From assembly GCF_026151205.1 (NCBI RefSeq), contig NC_087080.1:10525837-10589836 (forward strand): DNA of 64,000 nt, in the 5' to 3' direction. How positions within the stretch are numbered: the stretch's first letter is position 1; each line of letters opens with the position of its first letter. The notes beneath the pieces were generated by a model that saw only the letters and a program-made list of their open reading frames with translations, made no database searches and was not told the DNA's origin. The translations under genes were made by a program, and so were the position numbers. This DNA is from Bolinopsis microptera (taxonomy: Eukaryota; Ctenophora; Tentaculata; Lobata; Bolinopsidae). This document shows positions 34,901 through 43,900 of the stretch, in pieces.

Positions 34901-37900
34901 CACCAGCAGAGTCAGCTGTTCCCTGTGCGATGGTGTACCCTCCAGTACCACTTGTTATAGCAACCCCATCATGACCCTTCCACGACACAGCGACATCTGC
35001 AGCCACATCTCCGATATCACAAGTCAATGTCTGAGCCACAGCGATGGTGGCTTTTTTAGGAGTCTCCGGATCGACGGCTGAAATAATTTGATTCTTTCAA
35101 ACTCACAAAACATTTGGTATGTTAAAGTATCATTACATGTAGTTGTAACTAAAATAGCCTAAATTAAGAAAGATTACTGCTGCAAAATTCGAATAAGACC
35201 TCGTTATACACATTGTGGTTCTCAAAATGTATCAAGATTACTCACTGAAAACGTTCGAGTTGACAGGAGTCTCTTCTGATGTTTTTGCATGCTCGTCAGA
35301 TGTAATGACACAGGTGAAAACAGCATCAGCCTTGTTTTCAGCAGCAGGTACGGTCAGAATTGTAGTTTGAATGTTGGTGCCAGGATCGTAAGTTCCAAGG
35401 ACAATAGCATAGCTGTCAGTACCGTCAGTTATAACACCACCCGAACTAGGTTTGTTCCATGTTACCGCCTCCAGCTGCTTACTCAAACCACTTACTACAC
35501 AAGATATTGTAGCTTGTGTGTTTGCCAGCACTTCGCTACCCTTAGCTTCTACACCTGAAACAATCAGTCATTTAAAATAAGCCCGCAATAAAAAATATCA
35601 ACAGTATTGTACAGGAACTGAATCATTGAACTTTCTCAACTAATTTCACTGGATCCTATGATGAGTTTAATTTTGTTTTAACAGTAGGATGTAACAAGTT
35701 ATCTTAGATATAAAGTTAAAACAGCAGAGCATCATTTATGGGCAGTTATAAATACCCACCAAGTCCTAAGAAACTTACCGAAAGTAAGGAAGTCGACAAC
35801 AATGTCTTTGAAAGTAGATGTTGCTGAATCCGGATAGACTGCAGATACCGCAGCACATTTGTATGTCGCGGGATTTGCAGCTCCAGCTACACTTGTAAGA
35901 GTGGCAACATCAATGGTCAGAGTTGATTTCTGAATTCCGTCACCAGCAGAGTCAGCTGTTCCCTGTGCGATGGTGTACCCTCCAGTACCACTTGTTATAG
36001 CAACCCCATCATGACCCTTCCACGACACAGCGACATCTGCAGCCACATCTCCGATATCACAAGTCAATGTCTGAGCCACAGCGATGGTGGCTTTTTTAGG
36101 AGTCTCCGGATCGACGGCTGAAATAATTTGATTCTTTCAAACTCACAAAACATTTGGTATGTTAAAGTATCATTACATGTAGTTGTAACTAAAATAGCCT
36201 AAATTAAGAAAGATTACTGCTGCAAAATTCGAATAAGACCTCGTTATACACATTGTGGTTCTCAAAATGTATCAAGATTACTCACTGAAAACGTTCGAGT
36301 TGACAGGAGTCTCTTCTGATGTTTTTGCATGCTCGTCAGATGTAATGACACAGGTGAAAACAGCATCAGCCTTGTTTTCAGCAGCAGGTACGGTCAGAAT
36401 TGTAGTTTGAATGTTGGTGCCAGGATCGTAAGTTCCAAGGACAATAGCATAGCTGTCAGTACCGTCAGTTATAACACCACCCGAACTAGGTTTGTTCCAT
36501 GTTACCGCCTCCAGCTGCTTACTCAAACCACTTACTACACAAGATATTGTAGCTTGTGTGTTTGCCAGCACTTCGCTACCCTTAGCTTCTACACCTGAAA
36601 CAATCAGTCATTTAAAATAAGCCCGCAATAAAAAATATCAACAGTATTGTACAGGAACTGAATCATTGAACTTTCTCAACTAATTTCACTGGATCCTATG
36701 ATGAGTTTAATTTTGTTTTAACAGTAGGATGTAACAAGTTATCTTAGATATAAAGTTAAAACAGCAGAGCATCATTTATGGGCAGTTATAAATACCCACC
36801 AAGTCCTAAGAAACTTACCGAAAGTAAGGAAGTCGACAACAATGTCTTTGAAAGTAGATGTTGCTGAATCCGGATAGACTGCAGATACCGCAGCACATTT
36901 GTATGTCGCGGGATTTGCAGCTCCAGCTACACTTGTAAGAGTGGCAACATCAATGGTCAGAGTTGATTTCTGAATTCCGTCACCAGCAGAGTCAGCTGTT
37001 CCCTGTGCGATGGTGTACCCTCCAGTACCACTTGTTATAGCAACCCCATCATGACCCTTCCACGACACAGCGACATCTGCAGCCACATCTCCGATATCAC
37101 AAGTCAATGTCTGAGCCACAGCGATGGTGGCTTTTTTAGGAGTCTCCGGATCGACGGCTGAAATAATTTGATTCTTTCAAACTCACAAAACATTTGGTAT
37201 GTTAAAGTATCATTACATGTAGTTGTAACTAAAATAGCCTAAATTAAGAAAGATTACTGCTGCAAAATTGTCTGCTGTATTTTATGGGTATATTAGTTAA
37301 ATCAAGAGAGTTTTTAAAATAGGACCACTGTAGGATAAAGGACCAATTTCTGGCGATAATGATTTTTTAAATGGTGGTCTCACGTGGTTGAGGATATTTT
37401 TATTATACATTACAAATTATTCACACAGCCTTACTTTTGCACTGTCGAAATTACTAGATTTATCACTTCTTTAAATTGGCGGAATCTTGTCAGTAAATTG
37501 ATAAACTTACTGAAAATATTCAATATAACCGGAGTTTCCAAACTCTGTACACCACGAGTTACGGCACATTTATAACTTGAATCAGCGGTGTTAATTCCAT
37601 TTTTGACAGTGAGTGTTGTGGTCTGAGATTTTGTTGCTCCGATGTAATCCCCCTCCACCACTTCGTAGTCTGTCATCAAGGCTGTTATGGTTTCACCTGT
37701 TCCTTTCTTCCAAGTAACAGTAGTCAGTTTTTCGAGTAAACCGGTTACATCGCAAGATATAACTACTTGAGATGCAGACAATACTTCCTTGTTGCCGGCA
37801 GTTGTTTCTGAAATGATGGAAAACATGTTTTAATCATAACACAGAATGATATTGTTAAATTGCCAAACTAATGTTTAATATTGAATACATTCGGCATTCC

Positions 37901-40900
37901 AACTTTAACAGTTTCAAAGTTGATATACTTATAGCAAAAATGTGCCCTGCCCAAGCAGCTGAGATGGTTACTACGATTATTATAGTTACTATGATACACT
38001 TTAAGAGCATGAGACGTCTGGTTTTCTACTAGTGAAGGCAATTTCAAAATTTGAAGAATGAGCACCAGTACGATACAGATCGCAAAATAGGGGAGGTAGT
38101 TCTTTCAATGTTTTGATCGTGTAGCATTAATTTCTCAGAGACATAATGCAAGGATCTAGCAAGGTTACAAACGTTGGACAAGAAAAATCTGTACGCGGTT
38201 GATAAGCGGTTAGTAAGCGGTTAGTAAGCGGTTAGTAAGCGGTTAGTAAGCGGTTGATAAGCAGTTAGTAAGCGGTTAGTAAGCGGTTAGTAAGCGGTTA
38301 GTAAGCAGTTAGCGGAACAAATCCCTAAGGCTTTACAGTACGGACAGGGCTAGGGTTTCGGGTTGGGTTAGAACAATCAACAAAAGGTGTTTCACTGAAA
38401 TATAAATATCTTTCTCACCGATAACCTCAAGAGCCATGACTCCAGATATCCCGATAGTTAAATCATAGCACTCGATATGGTCGCTGGTATCAGTGGCCGT
38501 TGGTGAACTCAAAGTTAGGGTGCTTTTTCTGGTTCCACTTCCAGTGTCATATGCCTCCTGTACACCAGTGAGTGCATCGAATTTTGGGGTCTCTGCGGAC
38601 CAATCAGCGGCTCTCTTTTGCCACAGTATATTAACAGTATTATCAGCTGTTGCAACACAGGAGAGAATGACAGATGTTGCAGCAAATGTTCGCACTGTCT
38701 CTGCCGAGCTGGTTACAATCTCTGTGGATAGAATGCGGTTAAGACGCAACTTAAAATTTATTGAGGTGATCACAAAAAAATTAAAATTCTCCTAAATTTA
38801 TTAAATGAACTTGGATGCTTATTTAATCATTTAACTATTTAACAAATTGCGAAACGAAATAATTGTTTACTGTATTGCGAACTTATTTCAAGGTATATCT
38901 ACGAAAGTTAAAGTGAAAATCATTGAAAAAACAAAATAGTTAAGATTTTCGAAAGTGTATTTCTAACGTTCTTAATTATTGCCGTTCAAAATTATATCCA
39001 CTCACACAAATAACTTCCGCTAAAAAATTAATTTAAAAAAAGAAAAGAAAAAAGGAAGGTGAAGTGCTGCGATAATTCGCTACAGTGTTAATGAGGATAA
39101 AAGTATTTCGGACGAGAAAGACACATAAAACATAATCGGCAGGCAAAAGTAAATGTTAAAATGATACTTACTGTTCATTGTAATGGTTGTTGTACTTTCA
39201 AGGTTAGTTCCAGCAGCAAGGCCAGTGTAAGTAGCAATGCACTTGTAAACGCTTGCGTCGTTGGCAGAGGAGATGGTGATGGGGAGAGTACTAGAAACCG
39301 AAGAGCTGTCTCCAGCAACCACATCTGCATTAGCTGTCTCAGTGGCAGCGGAGTTTCCTACCATCCACGAGAAAGTCGGAGCAGTGATGTCTGCATGGGA
39401 CTCTGCAACACAAACCAGGTTGGCGCTACTTGCGGAGTTGCCTCTAGTTGGGGTGACCAGAGGTGTGGATATGGAGAACACAGTCAGGGTGGTTGATGTT
39501 GGACTGAACTCCGTTACACTCTTTCTGCACGTGAAAGTGCCCGCTTTGTTTGCTGCGTCAACTGTTATCGCATACTCAGCTTTTGTCTTCCCATCTACGT
39601 ATGTTGTGGATGTTGCAGCAAGATCTTGGGAGCCATCGTGGAATCCAAGGACAAGTTGATCGGGGGAGGTAACTTGGCAGGTGAGTGTGACAGAAACTCC
39701 GGATCCGTAGGTGCTGTAAAGAGCAGCAGGGCTTACCATCTCTACCAGGTTCAAGTTCACATTGGAGAAGACACCTTCAGGTACTGTCGATGTCCCGTCG
39801 GCAAAGGCAAAGGTACATTTGTATTCGCCACTCGTGGCTGAATTTGCCAGGGAGAGGATGAAAATATTTGCATCGCTTGGGTCATTACTGTACAGTGAGG
39901 CGTCTATTGCGCCATCCGGACCTGTCCATGAAATGCTAGTCTGTACATCGCTGGCATCGAGAGTACAGCTCAACTTTAATCCCAAGTTAGCATAACTGTA
40001 GACATCAGCATCTGCTGGGGTCTTGGTGACAAGTCTTACAACTAATGCTCCTTCGGAATGGTAATTCTCAGTGGCAGATACAACAAACATGCACCGATAA
40101 TTTCCGGCGTTTGCTGTTGTGATACCGGCCGTTTTTATTGTTAATGTTGTCTTGAAGAGCCCGTTAGTGATGGAAGACTCGGTTTCTACGTCGTATGGGT
40201 CGGTGTCAGCAATTGGTGTACTGCCAGTATCAACGTAGTCCTTGTACCTGAAGAGAGAGAGAGAATCGTTTTAGTCATAACATTGAATGACATTATATGA
40301 TGATTATGCTGATTGGAACCAGTAAGTAAACCATCCTGCTTGAATTATTGGAACATCTCTTTTAAGAACATGCTACACAGTGATTGAATATAAAATATTT
40401 GCATACCAAGCAGTAGAGGTAGGTACCGCACCATCAGAACCCACACCCAGGGAGCACTCCATCGTGACGGCAGCCCCGATTGAGTAGTATTTGGTATTCA
40501 GTCCGGCGTTCAGACCTGAAAATAACAGCTTGAGAAACTAAATTTAAACGTTTAAATTATTGATCAAAATGTGAGTGCACTACACGGGGTATTAAGCCGT
40601 ACAATATTTCTATGTTTGTTAATATTAAGAAGTTTTTGAGATTCTGAGTCAAGAAGAATGATATCCTTCCAATGTATATAAAAATTCAATCAGTTATCTT
40701 ATCAAACCAACCTCTGAACTTTAGGACTGTATTTGCAGTAAGTTCCGCTGTAGGGTTGGTGAATGAGTACTTGCAGACAATTGCTTTGCTGGCATCAGAG
40801 TAGGTTCGTCCCGATATGGTGAGCTCATCAGACCTGAATTATCAGGTTTATAACTCTTTATAACAAACAAACCTGAATTAGTATAACTGTACTCGTCAAC

Positions 40901-43900
40901 GGTACCCACACGAACAATCTAACAGATTACGCAATACGCTGCTAAGGATAAAATGTTGTACCTTTCATTTGTTCCGGTATTCAAAGTTCCTGGAGTAATG
41001 GTTATTCCATCATCAGAGTCCGAAACAATTGCACCAGCTACAGTCCAGGATACAGATGGGTCGTCTGTTCCCTTGTAGTTACAAGTTATGGTGTGCGAGG
41101 CGTCGCTGGAGACTTCCTCTGCGGCCAAAGCGTCGACAGCTACAATGTAAGCGTGAATTTTAGGAAAAAAGTTAATAAAAGTAAACATGCAGTTAAGGAT
41201 TTTGATTGAATTTACTTGTTTTAGCTCACGACCTAAAACACTGAGAATGATACTTCTTCAAACAATGATGATATAAATTAACATTGTTTGTATCAACTTA
41301 CATCGAACCCTGAAGTTAGTGGTGGATGTGATGTCATCACCAGTTCCTGAGAAGGAGTAAGCACACTTGAGCACTCCTCCGCTGGATTTTATGATCGGGT
41401 TCAATGTTAAAACAGATTCCCACTTCTTGCTTCCAGTAACGTAACTTCCCTGAAGTATGTGAAATCGTAATAGGATGATTAAAAATAAAAATTAATAAAA
41501 AAAAACCATGTAACTACTCCCGCTATCCGCGGAAATAAAAGGGATAAGACATGATTAAACTTATATCGTAAAGGACCTTAACAGAAAGTTTAATACAGAG
41601 TAAAACTTATTTCTAACCTCAGTAATAGTATATCCAGCAGGCAGAGCTGCATCGTTATAAGTCCACGTGACACCATCCACAGCACTGTCTCCGTGATACT
41701 CACAAGTGAATGTTTGGGATCCCCCGAGAGCAGTGACAGCTGTATACTCGTCCAGCGACTTGGATAGCTCTGAGATGGTTTTAGCATTTAATTTCATGTA
41801 TTTTGGTTGTCTGGATAGAGTGGAGAGGGGGTACAATATTTATTGGTTAAAGATACTTCGCCACTTTGTCGTATGTAATCCATATTCCATAATATGCTCT
41901 CTTGTGTTTATTCCGATATTATATACCATGTCAATGTATTGATTTTATTGAATGATTTGTTTATTGCTTAAACAAGTAGGCTAACCTCGGATGTAGAGAG
42001 TTGCAGTTGTGCTTTCTCTAGTAAGGGTCGCATCTCCGATAGCGTACACAGCCTCGCATTTGTAAACACCCGCATTGGCCATGGTGGCACTGAAAAGTTG
42101 TACATTAAAATTAAAATTTCAGAGAAACGCCCTGATGATAACACAGGCCATGGTGTTCTTAACTCCTTACAATTTATTATGATGTTGTCACAACTCACAT
42201 GATATAAGATACTATACTGTGGTGAATTAGAGGATTATTGTTCTTCTGAGTCAATAGGAGAAAAGTCATCCACGATGCACCAGACAAATTACGCAATTTA
42301 TTACTCTGTTCAATGAAAGTAACTTAAATGTGACGGTCAAACTCACGATGAGAGTGTCAAAGTGGATGTTCCAGGGTTAGCGTTATCAAAGTTGATGAGG
42401 GACACGTCCATAGCGGTGCTGGTTCCATCCACAACCTTGTACCAGCTGAGACTGGTGGTGGCACTATCTGGGTTCTTAACCGTACAGGACAGTTCAGCGT
42501 CCTCCCCAACAAGATGGGCAACATCAGTAGGGTTTATTGTTATACCAATATCTGTGGGAAAGGAAACTGTTACGGATCAATTCATATAACCAACTGAACG
42601 CATATAACGAGTATTTACTGAATCAGAAGAGGCTAACAGAGCGATTGGAGATCAAGTTGGTGGGAGAACCAATGAAATCTTCAAAGAGGATAAGTTGACA
42701 TTTTCAAAAATAATTAGTATCATCTTCCATATAGTTTTAGTATAGCAGAAGAAGCAAAATCCCTACCATAAACAGCAATGGTAGCAGTGGCACTCTCAAC
42801 AGTAGTTCCTCCAAAGTCGGCTGTGCACTTATACACTCCACTATCGGCCTCTGCTGCAGTGGCGATTGTAAGGGTGCTCGTCGTTTTCGGGTCAGCGTAG
42901 GTATCTATATCACCAGACACGGGAGATGCATCTTTTGTCCTGATTGGATTTAAAGTAAGCTTTTGTGTAATGTTGACTTTGGTTGAAAACAAAATTGGGG
43001 CGAGCTAAAGAGCTGATTGTCACAGGCGAGGAGCATGAAAGAAACGAATCGGGTAAAAGGCATTATATTATAGTTATTGTGGATAAAACTCTATACATAA
43101 TCAGTATCACAGAGAATGCCTGGAATATCTTACCATGTGATGGTAGCTTGTACGTCTCCAACAACCACGCAACTGATTTCAAGTTGAGATCCTAGGTTAA
43201 CATTGGTATCAACTGGGTCAGTTTCAAATCCTCTGACTGTAACATCAATGGTTCCAACCAGGGATACTGCATTAGAACCGTCACTGTGGGAGTATTCGGC
43301 AGTGCATGTATAGGCTCCTGCATCAGCTAGTGCCAGGGTGGACAAGGATAGAACGCTGGTGTAGGCAGAGTCGGAGGTGGAGGTCGTAATTCCGGACGTT
43401 ATCTGAAGGGTGAGGAGGGGTGATGAGGGGGCAAGGGGGGTAAGGGGGGTAAGGGGGGTAAGGGGGGTAAGGGGGGTAAGGGGGGTAAGGGGGGTAAGGG
43501 GGGTAAGGGGGGTAAGGGGGGTAAGGGGGTAAGGGGGGGGTGAGGAAATAAGTGTGTAGCCCATTTTGGTCTGTACTCTGTACAAGGGACATTGGGGTAA
43601 CTCGTTCATTTTTAGCAATTAGCCTCTTCGTGTCGATCATCAATCCCTATTGCATAGCTTTTTAAACAATTAATTAAAGTAAAAATAAAAAGTGTACTAA
43701 CATCGGCGCCTCCGTCTAATTTCCAGGTTACTGCTCGTGTTACGAAAGTTTCATCCAGATTCATCGCACAGGACAGTTGAGCACTTGCTGCCGCCAACAG
43801 GATTTGGGCGGAGTCAGGTGTCACGACGAGACCTAGAAAAGTGTAAATTTAGATAACTTTAACATTCAGGGATATCACCATCACGTGGTAACATGTATTT

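Noticed and set aside
25954-36598. Eleven 89-codon plus-strand ORFs (MLVRCNDTGENS...)
   Set aside because: They are antisense shadows of repeat exon A, identical in each unit and without coding support.
43323-43643. Pro/Tyr- and Pro/Leu/Thr-repeat proteins
   Set aside because: Reading through the intronic GGGGGGTAA repeat; the true exon starts at 43402.
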